This document shows, piece by piece, positions 15,504-24,666 of a DNA stretch of 64,000 bases. The number at the start of each line of letters is the position of its first letter. Positions within the stretch are counted from its first letter, which is position 1. This stretch comes from Robiginitalea aestuariiviva (GTDB taxonomy: Bacteria; Bacteroidota; Bacteroidia; Flavobacteriales; Flavobacteriaceae). Under the pieces are notes generated by a model. The model was not told the DNA's origin. It saw only the letters and a program-made list of their open reading frames with translations, and ran no database searches. The translations under genes and the position numbers were made by a program. The stretch covers positions 798,240 to 862,239 of the forward strand of contig NZ_JARPUQ010000002.1 in NCBI RefSeq assembly GCF_029537735.1, written 5' to 3'.

Positions 15504-16667
15504 TTAATTCCGGGATTCCCGCTCCAGCCGGCGATACTCCTGCAGGATGCAATCCCAGACAAAGCGGCGCTCATACCGGTCCCCGATCAGCTGGCGGTAG
15601 GTTGCCGGATTTCCTGCCGGGGGGTCGGTTAATACCCGCTTCATTTCGGTGTACAGGGCATCCGCGTCCTTGGGGGGTACCAGGGTACCGTTTTCCCCTT
15701 CCCGGATAATCTCGTTACAACCGTTAATATTAGATGCGATACTATAAAGTCCCATGGCCCCGGCCTGCATCACCACGTTGGGAAACCCCTCCCGGTAGCT
15801 CGGAAAAACAAAACTGTGGGAGAGGGCCATAAACGGGCGGATGTCCGATTGCCACCCCAGCTCCAGGATGGCATCGGTGTCCTGTATGGCCTGGTAGGCC
15901 CAGGGCTCCAGGGGGTCCAGCTCGTTTTCGTACGGGCCGATAAGCAGCAGGCGGGTCTCTGGGAAATCGGCATGGACCCTCAGGAAGGCCTCCAGCAATT
16001 CGTGGATGCCCTTGTCCCGCACCAGGCGGCCCACATAGCAGTAAACATACTGGCCGGGTTCCAGACCCAGGGATTTCCGTAGGGCCTCCCGGGCTTCGCC
16101 AGACACCTGTGCCGGGTCAAAAAAGTCGGTGTCGATCCCGTTGGAACTGCCCTGCCCGAGTACCTGCAATTTGCGGGCCGATGCAAACCGGTGCTCCAGG
16201 GCAATCTGCCGCAAGCCTTCGGAATTGGGGTAGACCCGGGTAGCGCAGCGGTAAGTAAACCATTCCACGGCGTTCAGCAATGTTCGTTTCGCGCCCCGGG
16301 CTTCCACCAGGGGCATGCCGGCAATGGTATGCAGGCGGTGGGGTACGCGGGCCAGCCAGGCCGCAAACATCCCCAGGGTGCCTGCCTTGGGGGTATGGGA
16401 GTGTACCATATAAGGGCGTTCCCGCCGGAAGATGCGGTAGAGCTGCCAGAGCGCCCTTAGGTCCTGAAAGGGCGTTATTTTCCGGGTCATGGTTACCGGG
16501 ATCACCCGAATGCCCTCCTGTTGGGCCACCCGCTCCAGGCCCGGGCCCGGGGAGGAGATCCCCACCACTTCATAATGCTGGCTCATAAATCGGGACTGCC
16601 CCTGGAGTAATCCCCCCAGGGAGATGGGAACGGTGGTGATGCGGATGAGTTTCCGGGGTGTTTCCAT
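15504..16667 (-). CDS. Glycosyltransferase, GT4/GT1 family
   Basis: 387 residues with two Rossmann-like halves (GT-B). Visible are the glycine-rich ISLGGLLQG loop near the start, HSHTPKAGTLG, a VGRLVRDKGI segment that begins the C-terminal donor domain, and SYREGFPNVVMQAGAMG followed by SNINGCNEII. In the E-x7-E position the second glutamate is a glutamine. Predicted to extend the lipid-linked repeat unit at the cytoplasmic face. It has its own leader with a -7 box (16717-16724) and stands opposite the beta-helix lipoprotein gene. Confidence 0.9.
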   Translation of the reverse strand: METPRKLIRITTVPISLGGLLQGQSRFMSQHYEVVGISSPGPGLERVAQQEGIRVIPVTMTRKITPFQDLRALWQLYRIFRRERPYMVHSHTPKAGTLGMFAAWLARVPHRLHTIAGMPLVEARGAKRTLLNAVEWFTYRCATRVYPNSEGLRQIALEHRFASARKLQVLGQGSSNGIDTDFFDPAQVSGEAREALRKSLGLEPGQYVYCYVGRLVRDKGIHELLEAFLRVHADFPETRLLLIGPYENELDPLEPWAYQAIQDTDAILELGWQSDIRPFMALSHSFVFPSYREGFPNVVMQAGAMGLYSIASNINGCNEIIREGENGTLVPPKDADALYTEMKRVLTDPPAGNPATYRQLIGDRYERRFVWDCILQEYRRLERESRN

Positions 16668-16716
16668 AGGTTGTCAGGAAGACTGCTGCGGGGCGGGACC
16701 CCCGTGATTCATAACT

Positions 16717-16724
16717 CAAAAATA
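16717..16724 (-). promoter_or_regulatory. Bacteroidota -7 box (TATTTTTG) for the 15504 glycosyltransferase
   Basis: On the - strand TATTTTTG matches TAnnTTTG exactly, 49 bases before the ATG at 16667. No convincing -33 TTG at the expected distance. Confidence 0.5.
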
Positions 16725-16863
16725 AGCCGCAAAAAAAGACTTTTCCCACAAGCCGCGGCAATTAATCTGCAAAACCCGGATTAAACTCGACCAGGGGAAA
16801 TCCGCGGGGGATTCTACAGGCTTTGTGGCCAGATATTTGGGGCCGAATGGAAGGCCAGGATGC

Positions 16864-16947
16864 AGTTCATCGATTTTTTTGTTAAAAAATGCCAAGGCGA
16901 CATCTGCATTTTATCGATAAAACGTACCTGTGAGTGTAGTTCATCGA
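16864..16947 (+). promoter_or_regulatory. Candidate operator cluster: two AGTTCATCGA repeats flanking the palindrome TTTTATCGATAAAA
   Basis: The 347-base gap 16668-17014 separates divergent genes. It contains AGTTCATCGA at 16864-16873 and again at 16938-16947 (74 bases apart), each followed by an A- or T-rich run, and between them a perfect 14-base palindrome TTTTATCGATAAAA at 16909-16922. TTATCGATAAAAC from this palindrome recurs upstream of the lipoprotein gene at 52028. No regulator is encoded nearby. I expect a transcription-factor binding region controlling the beta-helix gene; no exact -7 box is seen for it. Confidence 0.45.
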
Positions 16948-17014
16948 AAAAATTATACTAAACAACGAGTTTGCTGCCTTATATAGTAAATTCACGCACC
17001 CCAAATTTTTTATC

Positions 17015-19069
17015 ATGCTGAAGAGCACCCCCAAGCAACTGATTTTCATGGCCACCTTCCTGGCCCTGGGCACGGTTTTTTCATCCTGCGCGGACGAAGA
17101 CCTGATGTCTGAATTGTTTGAACAGCAACAACAAAATACGCCGGAAGAACCCGGTTCCGAAAACCCGGATACCCCGGAAACCCCTCAGGGTTCCAACCAG
17201 GATCCGGGAGACCCCGTAACCTTCGAAAGCCAGCTGGAGATTAACAGCACCCCCTGCGATTTTGGCCTGGATACCCTGCAGGCCAACGGCACCCTGGCTT
17301 TGGAATGCAGCCTGGACCTGGGCGGGCAAACCGTTACCCTGCCAGCCGGGGTTACCCTGGAGTATGCCGGGGGGCAGATCATCAATGGAACGCTGGTGTT
17401 TAATGGGGGGTATATTGACGGGAAACTCATGAACAAGGATCTGACCCTGGAAGGTAGTGTTTCCCTGACTTCGGATACCTTCCAACTCTTTCCGGAGCGG
17501 TGGGAGTTGGTGCAGGGGCAGACTACATCGGAAATTGCACAAAGGAACAATGATGTGCTAGAAGGGTTGATGTTTTACACCAAAGAGTTGGGTGCAAGGA
17601 CCTTCGTTATTGATGAGTTTGATGCTTATTTTGAAATCTCCAAAGTAACAAGTACCACTACTAATCAAAATTTTTATAATACCATTGAGTCTATTAATGT
17701 GCCCGGAAATTTCAATCTTGAAATGTCAGAAAGAACCTTTCTAAGAGTATTTCCAAACGATCGAGAAAATGGTGGAACCTTGCTTGCTGCTAGGGAGGTT
17801 TCCAATGTTGTTATTCGTGGTGGTAATCTTGTGGGTGATAGGGATGAGCATGATTATTCCAAGTCAAATCCAGGTGAAGGTGGGAATCATTTGTTCTGGG
17901 CCCATGGTGCATCTAATGTACTTGTTGAAGGTGTAAACATGTCTATGGGTTCTGCTGGGGCTTTAGTCATTAACTCAATTAACTTCACCTTCCAGGACAA
18001 TTATATTCCGTCAAATGGAATTACAGTTCGAAATTGTGTCTTTAAGGACAATAGAAGGATGTCGACTGCCATTACAGACGGGTTTAATCTTGTTATTGAG
18101 GATAACACCTATATTGACACAGGACTTGACCGGCAAAATTCTGATGGTGGGGTTGTTGGATATGCAATAAACGTGGAAGCGGTGAGAGCTAGAGATGCAT
18201 CCGGCAACTTCATTTATTACGAACGAGCTTATGATATCTTAATTCGGAATAATTTCGAAAGAGGTAGTCGAATTGGGGCAATTACTGTTAGTGTTGGTGA
18301 AAATGTAACAATTGAAAACAATGACCTTGAAAACAAAATTACCTATTCACTTACTTCAGGAACCAAAATCTTAAATAATAGATTGGTTGCTTCAACTGAA
18401 TCAGCTAAAACCCCAGCCATTCTTGCAGCAGGAAATGGTGAAACTGTTTTCAATAATCAAATATCCGGAAACTATATTGAGGGTTATGGAATTGGTATAG
18501 CAGCTTATCATGGGGAGTTAATAATTAGCAATAATACATTGGTAAATAATGGAAATGGTATACAACTTAAAGAATTGAATAATACAGATATTTATAACAA
18601 TTCAATCTCAAGTTCGCAATCCGCAAGCCGCGGTATTTCCTTTCAAATTTCACATGGGAATGATGTTAGGATTTTTAATAATGATTTTAATGTTATAGCA
18701 AATCATTTATATTTTGTTCAGGTTAATCAGGAGATAGATTTTATAAACAACCTGATTCAGATTTATGATAATCGGCTTAATTCTAGTGCGACTTCAATTT
18801 TTTCTGTAACAAATGGAATAATATTTGAGCGCAATAGTTCATTTGGCCGTGTCCAAATTTCCAATTCTTCTTCCGTAAGACTTATTGAAAACATTATTGA
18901 TTCGGCGAATTCTCACGGTGTTAATTTGACAGGAATAAATCGAAATATTGAATTAAATTCCAATACAATTGAATATCCTGCAAACACCAATTTTCAGTGT
19001 ATATATATTGATAACGCAACTTCTCCTACGGAAGTTTTATTGGATAATAATGAGTGTATAGGAAGCTAA
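17015..19069 (+). CDS. Right-handed parallel beta-helix lipoprotein with chimeric composition
   Basis: 684 residues. A lipoprotein signal ends at VFSSC (Cys25). An acidic, Pro/Glu-rich linker (about 40-70) leads to a conserved start of beta-helix around residues 80-150 (FGLDTLQANGTL, then repeated short strands with NG turns). From about residue 175 the body is many Asn/Ile-rich coils such as NNTL and ENNDLENK, typical of pectate-lyase-like helices that bind or cut acidic polysaccharides. The first 525 bases are GC-rich like the surrounding core, while everything after about 17540 is strongly AT-rich, so the gene is a composite. Probably a surface or periplasmic lyase, epimerase or binding protein for the polymer made here; no catalytic residues could be assigned. 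Confidence 0.82.
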   Translation: MLKSTPKQLIFMATFLALGTVFSSCADEDLMSELFEQQQQNTPEEPGSENPDTPETPQGSNQDPGDPVTFESQLEINSTPCDFGLDTLQANGTLALECSLDLGGQTVTLPAGVTLEYAGGQIINGTLVFNGGYIDGKLMNKDLTLEGSVSLTSDTFQLFPERWELVQGQTTSEIAQRNNDVLEGLMFYTKELGARTFVIDEFDAYFEISKVTSTTTNQNFYNTIESINVPGNFNLEMSERTFLRVFPNDRENGGTLLAAREVSNVVIRGGNLVGDRDEHDYSKSNPGEGGNHLFWAHGASNVLVEGVNMSMGSAGALVINSINFTFQDNYIPSNGITVRNCVFKDNRRMSTAITDGFNLVIEDNTYIDTGLDRQNSDGGVVGYAINVEAVRARDASGNFIYYERAYDILIRNNFERGSRIGAITVSVGENVTIENNDLENKITYSLTSGTKILNNRLVASTESAKTPAILAAGNGETVFNNQISGNYIEGYGIGIAAYHGELIISNNTLVNNGNGIQLKELNNTDIYNNSISSSQSASRGISFQISHGNDVRIFNNDFNVIANHLYFVQVNQEIDFINNLIQIYDNRLNSSATSIFSVTNGIIFERNSSFGRVQISNSSSVRLIENIIDSANSHGVNLTGINRNIELNSNTIEYPANTNFQCIYIDNATSPTEVLLDNNECIGS

Positions 19070-19083
19070 ATTGCTACTGATCC

Positions 19084-20457
19084 TTATTTTAAAAAGTGGT
19101 GAATATTGTTTTTAACAAGGCGATATTTGCCACTTTTTTCTACTGGTATATGGTCTACCCTTTTAAATTTAATCTCCATCTTAGTTCCAACCCTTTCCGT
19201 TAGGTTTTCGATAAATTTTTGTTGATCCGAATCGTCAAAAATATTCTCGTCAACAACGGCATTTACGTGTATGGCTTGTACCTCATTTTGCATTATCTGG
19301 AATTGTAAAACGCCCTTAACTCCTTTAAGACAATTGGAAATGTTGCCAAGATTGATTTTACCAACCTCTTCCGAATAGATATAGTCATTTATTCTTCCTG
19401 AGATTTCCTCAACTAGAGGATTGGCATTTCCACAGTCACATACCTTGTCGGATAAAGTGATGGTATCTCCAATGTCATAACGGATCAGTGGAGTACCATA
19501 AGTGGTAAAAGAAGTTACGACAAGCCTTCCACTTTTGGAGGCTTGATTATTCTCATCCAGCACTTCAAATACACCGCTGCGTAATTCCAAATGCAAATTG
19601 CGTTTTGAGCATTCGAATATAAAAGGAGCGCCTTCGGATGATGCATATTGATCATACATCCGGGTTTTAAAATAGGCTTCTATCTCTGCTCTAATCTCGC
19701 TGGTGACCGTTTCTGCGGTTGGAAAAATAGCTTTAATGGTATTTTTGGGGAAGTCCAAATTGTTTAACCTGCCAAATTTTGCTATTTCGTACATGGTTGA
19801 AGGAAACCCTACCATGTATTCTGGTTTGTATTCGATCAGATTGGCGATGTAAGCAGTCAGGTTTTTCGGGTGAATATGGAAGGTTGAATAGTATCTAACT
19901 TTATATATCCAATCCGTTTTCCAAAATTTATATTTATTCAAATCTCCGGGCGTAAGCAAAGTTTTACCACTAAACCAGGCGGTTCTTTTTCCCAACTTGT
20001 AGCCATGTGCTTTACGAAAGTTATCCAAAATAGCAAACCGCTCTTCTACATCTACAGGACGATAAAGCACTTCAAGAGATTTGCCCGTAGTTCCCCCAGT
20101 TTTTGAAAGGACCCCCTTTTTTTTAGCTATAGTATAGACCTCAGTAAGGTTCTGTCTTATTTGTTCTTTGTTTACAATAGGTAGTAAGCCGATTTGTTCA
20201 ATAGATATACCGGAGACATCTTGTGGAAAAAGCCTTTGGTAGAATGGGGAATGTTTTGCGGCATACTGAACCAAATCCTTGAATTTGCGTTCCTGGATCT
20301 CTTCTATGGCCTTAATCGGATGTTGAATGCTATATTCTTTTAGGAGTCTTCTGTAGTTTTTACCATATCGGATATTGTAAGCCTTAATATTATAAAGGGA
20401 TATCATCAACTCCTGAAGAAAATTAGGACTATTCCTGTATATTTTGTCTAATATCAT
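19084..20457 (-). CDS. CapK/PaaK-like adenylate-forming enzyme
   Basis: 457 residues related to phenylacetate-CoA ligase and the capsule protein CapK. It shows the ATP-binding loop TGGTTGKSLE near 120-130, the YASSEGAPF segment, and RYDIGDT, the usual order of the family, plus a C-terminal small domain. Such enzymes activate a carboxylic acid as an acyl-adenylate. In capsule loci the substrate is generally unknown, and they may supply an acyl or amino-acid group for glycan decoration. AT-rich like its neighbours; ends 14 bases from the convergent beta-helix gene and starts 7 bases after the glycosyltransferase at 20465. Confidence 0.85.
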   Translation of the reverse strand: MILDKIYRNSPNFLQELMISLYNIKAYNIRYGKNYRRLLKEYSIQHPIKAIEEIQERKFKDLVQYAAKHSPFYQRLFPQDVSGISIEQIGLLPIVNKEQIRQNLTEVYTIAKKKGVLSKTGGTTGKSLEVLYRPVDVEERFAILDNFRKAHGYKLGKRTAWFSGKTLLTPGDLNKYKFWKTDWIYKVRYYSTFHIHPKNLTAYIANLIEYKPEYMVGFPSTMYEIAKFGRLNNLDFPKNTIKAIFPTAETVTSEIRAEIEAYFKTRMYDQYASSEGAPFIFECSKRNLHLELRSGVFEVLDENNQASKSGRLVVTSFTTYGTPLIRYDIGDTITLSDKVCDCGNANPLVEEISGRINDYIYSEEVGKINLGNISNCLKGVKGVLQFQIMQNEVQAIHVNAVVDENIFDDSDQQKFIENLTERVGTKMEIKFKRVDHIPVEKSGKYRLVKNNIHHFLK

Positions 20458-20464
20458 AGCTAGC

Positions 20465-21523
20465 CTACGCGATATCGTGATATATTTCTAAATGTTTATT
20501 TACAGTTCGGGTAATATCATACTGCAATGACTTTTCGGCACACCTATTAGCTACCTCTTTATAAAGCTCAGGATCATTTATTAATCGCAATATTTGAGAG
20601 GCCAATTCTTGTTCATTTTCATCTTCAAATAATAATCCTACATCCCGGTTTATCTCCTTTAGGCCATTTACATTGCTTGTAATCAATGGCTTGCCGCTTG
20701 CCAGGCATTCGAGTGAAGAAATAGAAAGGCCTTCAGAGTGAGAAGAAATCAGACAGATATCACTACTTTTTAGGAGTTCCGGGATATCCTTTCGTAATCC
20801 CAGAAAATGAACTCGCTTATTTAGGCCAAGCTCTATTGCCAATTTCTCACATGACTCGCGAAGATGGCCATCTCCAACCAAGAGCAGGTGGATATGATCT
20901 GGTAAATGAAGCAGGGATTTAATAGCTGTTGGCTGGTCCTTAGTAGGATTAAACCTCCCAACCATTATTACTTTTACCGTTTTATCGGTAATACCTTCAA
21001 TCTGTTTTGGTTTGGCGTCGCGAAACCTTGCCAAGTCTATTCCATTTTCTATTACCACGTATTTCGAATTTCTGAGCTTTAACCATGAGGAAAGTGTTTC
21101 TTTGGCTTTTTCGCTTATGGTTATCACCTTCCGATAACGCATGTAAGTAAGTTGCTCTATGGGCCAAAAAAGCAAATTGGATCTACGCTTGTTATAGGTG
21201 CAGTGTTCGGTAACTACAGTCGGTTTGGAAGAAAAGGATAGGGAGAGCCAGTATTGGCTTGGGAAGAGATGGGCATGCACTATATCGAACGCCTTAATCA
21301 TTTTTCGAATAAAAAAAATATTGAGGGGCGAATAAATAGGATATGGACTATATGTAATACTAATGTTGTCATCCAACAACTTTTGTAAAAACATATCTTG
21401 ATTTTTACTCAAAACAAGGAGTTCTACGTGAATACCCTTATTTCGGATAATCGAGGCCATGTCCGCAACAAGTTTCTCGGCTCCTCCAGCTCCCAGGGAA
21501 TTAATAATAAGCAGCAATCGCAT
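20465..21523 (-). CDS. Glycosyltransferase family 4
   Basis: 352 residues, GT-B fold. The N-terminus has the INSLGAGGAEK glycine-rich loop, the middle has VGRFNPTKDQ at the start of the donor-binding half, and SSHSEGLSISSLECLASGKP gives the E-x7-E pair that contacts the nucleotide sugar. The gene overlaps the CapA-like gene by one base (start at 21523), within a tightly packed AT-rich operon. Adds one sugar to the lipid-linked repeat unit; donor not predictable. Confidence 0.93.
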   Translation of the reverse strand: MRLLLIINSLGAGGAEKLVADMASIIRNKGIHVELLVLSKNQDMFLQKLLDDNISITYSPYPIYSPLNIFFIRKMIKAFDIVHAHLFPSQYWLSLSFSSKPTVVTEHCTYNKRRSNLLFWPIEQLTYMRYRKVITISEKAKETLSSWLKLRNSKYVVIENGIDLARFRDAKPKQIEGITDKTVKVIMVGRFNPTKDQPTAIKSLLHLPDHIHLLLVGDGHLRESCEKLAIELGLNKRVHFLGLRKDIPELLKSSDICLISSHSEGLSISSLECLASGKPLITSNVNGLKEINRDVGLLFEDENEQELASQILRLINDPELYKEVANRCAEKSLQYDITRTVNKHLEIYHDIA

Positions 21524-22653
21524 TAGTAAAGATCTTTATCTAAAACTGCTGTGAAAATTTCATGATGGGTCTCACACTTAAAAAGGTTTAAAAGCAAGGT
21601 GTCATGACTCTTCTGCAGGTTCAGTGGTTGTGGGAGAAGCCCCATGGAAATCAATTTCCTTAAATATTTGTTTTTTACTCGCAAAAGGTTTCGGTAACCT
21701 TTACTCTGAGTTTTAATATAATTGCGCCATTGTGCCTCAAATAGATCATCGGTGGTGATAATCCTATTCAACTCTTTAATTCTACTATCAAATTGTTCTT
21801 TTTGCTCGGGCAATAAAACCTTTAACCTAGGGTCTTCCTGCCTGCCCTGATAAAAAGGAATAAGGGCAAAATTTGTATTACCATCGCTTAAGGATAAGCG
21901 CAGGGCCGCCCCTTTGGTCCATTCGCCTTTTTGATATTTCCTTTTAAAGTCAAAAATAAAATTTCCCAAACTGTAGAATATCGGTCGGCCTCTATGAATC
22001 TCATAACCGCTAAAGCAATGTGGGTGATGGGCTACAACAACATCGGCACCTACCTCAATAAAAAACCTGAAAGTATTCCGAACACGTGGTGTAGGTAATT
22101 GATAGTGCTCTCTACCGCCATGATATATAACTATAACAAAATCAGAGGTTTTCCTGGCATCAATAATCTGCTGATAATTTTGAATGAGGTCCAATGGATT
22201 GGCACCTGCCAAAGAATCGGTTGCTGTGCAGAATTCATTCTCTGCAATGTTGATAACGGCCAACTTCTTACCTTCTATGGTCGTTAGAAAAGGTTTTTGG
22301 GCCTCAGTTTTATTTAGATTAGCACCAACAGTTTGAATACCCGATTCTTCACAGACTCGTAAGGTATCTTCCAAGCCTTCGAGGCCAAAATCCATTATGT
22401 GATTGTTTGCCAGCGTTACAAGTTTGAACCCTGCCTCCTTCAAGAAATTTATTGCTGATTCAGGTGCTTTTATGCATGGGCCGGTCTTAACTATTTTAGA
22501 GTTAGAGGAAGTCAGGGGGCATTCCAAATTAGTAATAGCTAAATCAGCCTTATTAATTTCGGGCAAAAGTTCACCAAAAATTTCATTAGGGGTTTCTATA
22601 TAGTTTAGAGTACGATTGATAGGGCAGAAGTCCCCTGTTATAAGTATCTCCAT
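21523..22653 (-). CDS. CapA-family protein (poly-gamma-glutamate synthesis type metallophosphatase)
   Basis: 376 residues with the calcineurin-like metallophosphatase pattern of CapA/PgsA: ITGDFCP at the start, NLECPLT, LANNHIMDFG, and VAHHPHC followed by FYSLGNFIFD. Metal-binding Asp, Asn and His residues are all present. No signal peptide or membrane anchor is seen, unlike B. subtilis CapA, so it may act in the cytoplasm. Members in glycan loci occur without other pgs genes, as here, and their role there is unproven. It lies between two glycosyltransferases in the AT-rich operon and overlaps the next gene by one base. Confidence 0.88.
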   Translation of the reverse strand: MEILITGDFCPINRTLNYIETPNEIFGELLPEINKADLAITNLECPLTSSNSKIVKTGPCIKAPESAINFLKEAGFKLVTLANNHIMDFGLEGLEDTLRVCEESGIQTVGANLNKTEAQKPFLTTIEGKKLAVINIAENEFCTATDSLAGANPLDLIQNYQQIIDARKTSDFVIVIYHGGREHYQLPTPRVRNTFRFFIEVGADVVVAHHPHCFSGYEIHRGRPIFYSLGNFIFDFKRKYQKGEWTKGAALRLSLSDGNTNFALIPFYQGRQEDPRLKVLLPEQKEQFDSRIKELNRIITTDDLFEAQWRNYIKTQSKGYRNLLRVKNKYLRKLISMGLLPQPLNLQKSHDTLLLNLFKCETHHEIFTAVLDKDLY

Positions 22654-22659
22654 TGAAAT

Positions 22660-23565
22660 CTATTTAAGGCCATTAGTTTTAGCCAATATGTAAAAGAATA
22701 GTAGTATTCCTGGGAATAGTGCCAAATAAGTAAGTCCAAGGTTTGGCGATTTATAAAAAAAACTGAAGTCTTTTATCTGAAGTTTGCTGGCCACATAATG
22801 AACAGCATTCTTAAAGCGTTGTTTTAGGGTCCATCCATATTTAATAGCCACTTCTCTGGAATATATAAAACCGCGTGGATGCCTTCTATATTGCTTGAAA
22901 ATATTTAAAGAAGATCCATCTGGCAAATATTCTACAATGCAAACCACTTCATTAAGAATAAACAGTTTATAATCCTGATCTATTTGCAAATAAAGTGACC
23001 CAAGTGGTACGAATCGTTCACCTGAAAAAATTGGATAGGGCTCATATTTTTTAACAACCTCTGTCCTGTAGATAAGTTTCTTGTCGCCTGTTATTTTGAA
23101 TTCATGATACAATTCATTTAACGCTGCTTCTTTAAGCTCGGCTGGCATTTTTGTTCCAATAATCTCTCCATCCTTATTAGCATCCAGGGCAACAATGCCT
23201 GCCAAATGATCCTGGCCCTGTATTTCTTTCCAGGCAAGCGCTATCTTTTCAACCGCATCAGAAGGCATAAAATCATCAGAATCAATACATACATTTAATT
23301 CCGTGTTTATCAGGGCATATGCCGAATTATGCGCCCCATGCATGCCTTGATTTTTTTGATAATGGTAGCGGATGTTTACCTTCTTCTCTTCTATCCAACC
23401 AGCTACCAATTCCCGGGTATTGTCGGTTGAGCCATCGTCAATGATGAGCCATATAAAATCTTTACGAGTTTGGCGGACAAGACTATTATAGCATTGCCCC
23501 AGGCAATATGCCCTATTATAAGTTGGTGTAAAAACCGTTAAGAAAGACATAGAATTATCCTGCAT
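22660..23565 (-). CDS. Glycosyltransferase family 2
   Basis: 301 residues, GT-A fold: VFTPTYNRAYCLGQCYNSL at the start, LIIDDGSTDNTREL for nucleotide binding, and CIDSDDFM carrying the metal-binding DxD-type acid pair. The last 20 residues are hydrophobic and may associate with the membrane. It overlaps the EpsG-like gene by 11 bases, so the two are translationally coupled, a common pairing of polymerase and transferase. Start could also be the second Met, five codons in. Transfers a sugar in repeat-unit assembly; donor unknown. Confidence 0.93.
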   Translation of the reverse strand: MQDNSMSFLTVFTPTYNRAYCLGQCYNSLVRQTRKDFIWLIIDDGSTDNTRELVAGWIEEKKVNIRYHYQKNQGMHGAHNSAYALINTELNVCIDSDDFMPSDAVEKIALAWKEIQGQDHLAGIVALDANKDGEIIGTKMPAELKEAALNELYHEFKITGDKKLIYRTEVVKKYEPYPIFSGERFVPLGSLYLQIDQDYKLFILNEVVCIVEYLPDGSSLNIFKQYRRHPRGFIYSREVAIKYGWTLKQRFKNAVHYVASKLQIKDFSFFYKSPNLGLTYLALFPGILLFFYILAKTNGLK

Positions 23566-24655
23566 AGTAGATGTAATACATTAAGTAGGTAAACGCAAAA
23601 TACGCGGCTATGATGTTGGACATGATTAGCCCTTGATTCTTAAAAAAGCTTCCTTTGAGGATTGGATATATAATGATAATGGCCATCATAAACCAGGACA
23701 GGTAGGCAAACCGGTTAGAATAATTGGCTTGTATAACAAGAATCCAAAACGCATTGCATATCAAATAGGTATTTAATAATCTATTATAAAATGGGTCTTT
23801 GAACTTCTTCTTAATCACAAAAAACCACCCTGCAAAAACAGCGAAAGCAGAATGAAATAAGAAGTCCCAGCGAAATCCAATGTTCGAAGAAGTGCCCTCC
23901 AGACCATCTTCCAGGAGATAGGTCGATGCCCTGTCATCAGCAAACCCCAAACCTGAAAAGAATGCAATCCAAAAACCGCCGGCTATCAAAGAAAGAGGAA
24001 TAGCAATTAACCAACCTTTGAAATATATACTTGGCTTATTAAAAATAAATGTGACGGCATAGGCCAAGCAAGGCAACAATAGTGTTTTGTGGATAGAGAT
24101 GGCGATTAGGAAGAGAAGAGTGTTTATCAAAATGTGCTTTCTGAAGCATACCCCTAATAGAAATAAAGATGTTGCAACGCCATTGCGGACCCCATTAACG
24201 CCATAAGTCCAAAAGGAGAAGGACACCACAAACATGATGAATGCATAGAACCAAAACTTCTGAAAGAGTTTCTTTGATATAAAGAACATTGGTACTATGT
24301 ACAGCGTACTACAAAACGTTAAAAACGTATTAAAGCCAAAGTATTTTGAAAAAAATTTCATCAGGTAATACCAACCCATATCTGGCAATTTATCGGGATA
24401 GGTGCCATGTTGAAAATTCAAATACGCCCGATAATAATTGATAGTGTCACCGAAGTAAACACCACTTATTGGACGTTGTCCTATATAAAAAATCAAAAAG
24501 ACCAGTAATAAATATCCTGAAGTATTAATGAATATCAGGTTTCTTTGATCTGAGGCAGGAATGACAAGTGTGTGGAAATAGGAAAATAGAACCAGGAATA
24601 AACACAGGTTTATATAAATAGGATAATAAGCCTCTAACGAGATAAAATCGAACAC
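23555..24655 (-). CDS. EpsG/Wzy-like polysaccharide polymerase, integral membrane
   Basis: 366 residues with about ten hydrophobic spans, an early YIGQRPISGVYFGDTINYY loop and a VNGVRNGVATSLF segment that resemble the EpsG family. It is the only candidate polymerase in the locus, and one is needed in a Wzx/Wzy-type pathway with the flippase at 29764 and the Wza/Wzc exporter. It would join flipped repeat units at the periplasmic face of the inner membrane. Strongly AT-rich, as polymerase genes of variable polysaccharide loci usually are. Follows the acetyltransferase gene by 11 bases. Confidence 0.85.
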   Translation of the reverse strand: MFDFISLEAYYPIYINLCLFLVLFSYFHTLVIPASDQRNLIFINTSGYLLLVFLIFYIGQRPISGVYFGDTINYYRAYLNFQHGTYPDKLPDMGWYYLMKFFSKYFGFNTFLTFCSTLYIVPMFFISKKLFQKFWFYAFIMFVVSFSFWTYGVNGVRNGVATSLFLLGVCFRKHILINTLLFLIAISIHKTLLLPCLAYAVTFIFNKPSIYFKGWLIAIPLSLIAGGFWIAFFSGLGFADDRASTYLLEDGLEGTSSNIGFRWDFLFHSAFAVFAGWFFVIKKKFKDPFYNRLLNTYLICNAFWILVIQANYSNRFAYLSWFMMAIIIIYPILKGSFFKNQGLIMSNIIAAYFAFTYLMYYIYYAG

Positions 24656-24666
24656 TTATTAATTTT

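Noticed and set aside
16668-17014. Possible small gene or riboswitch in the divergent gap
   Set aside because: No frame with a ribosome-binding site and no recognisable riboswitch core; only candidate operators were found.
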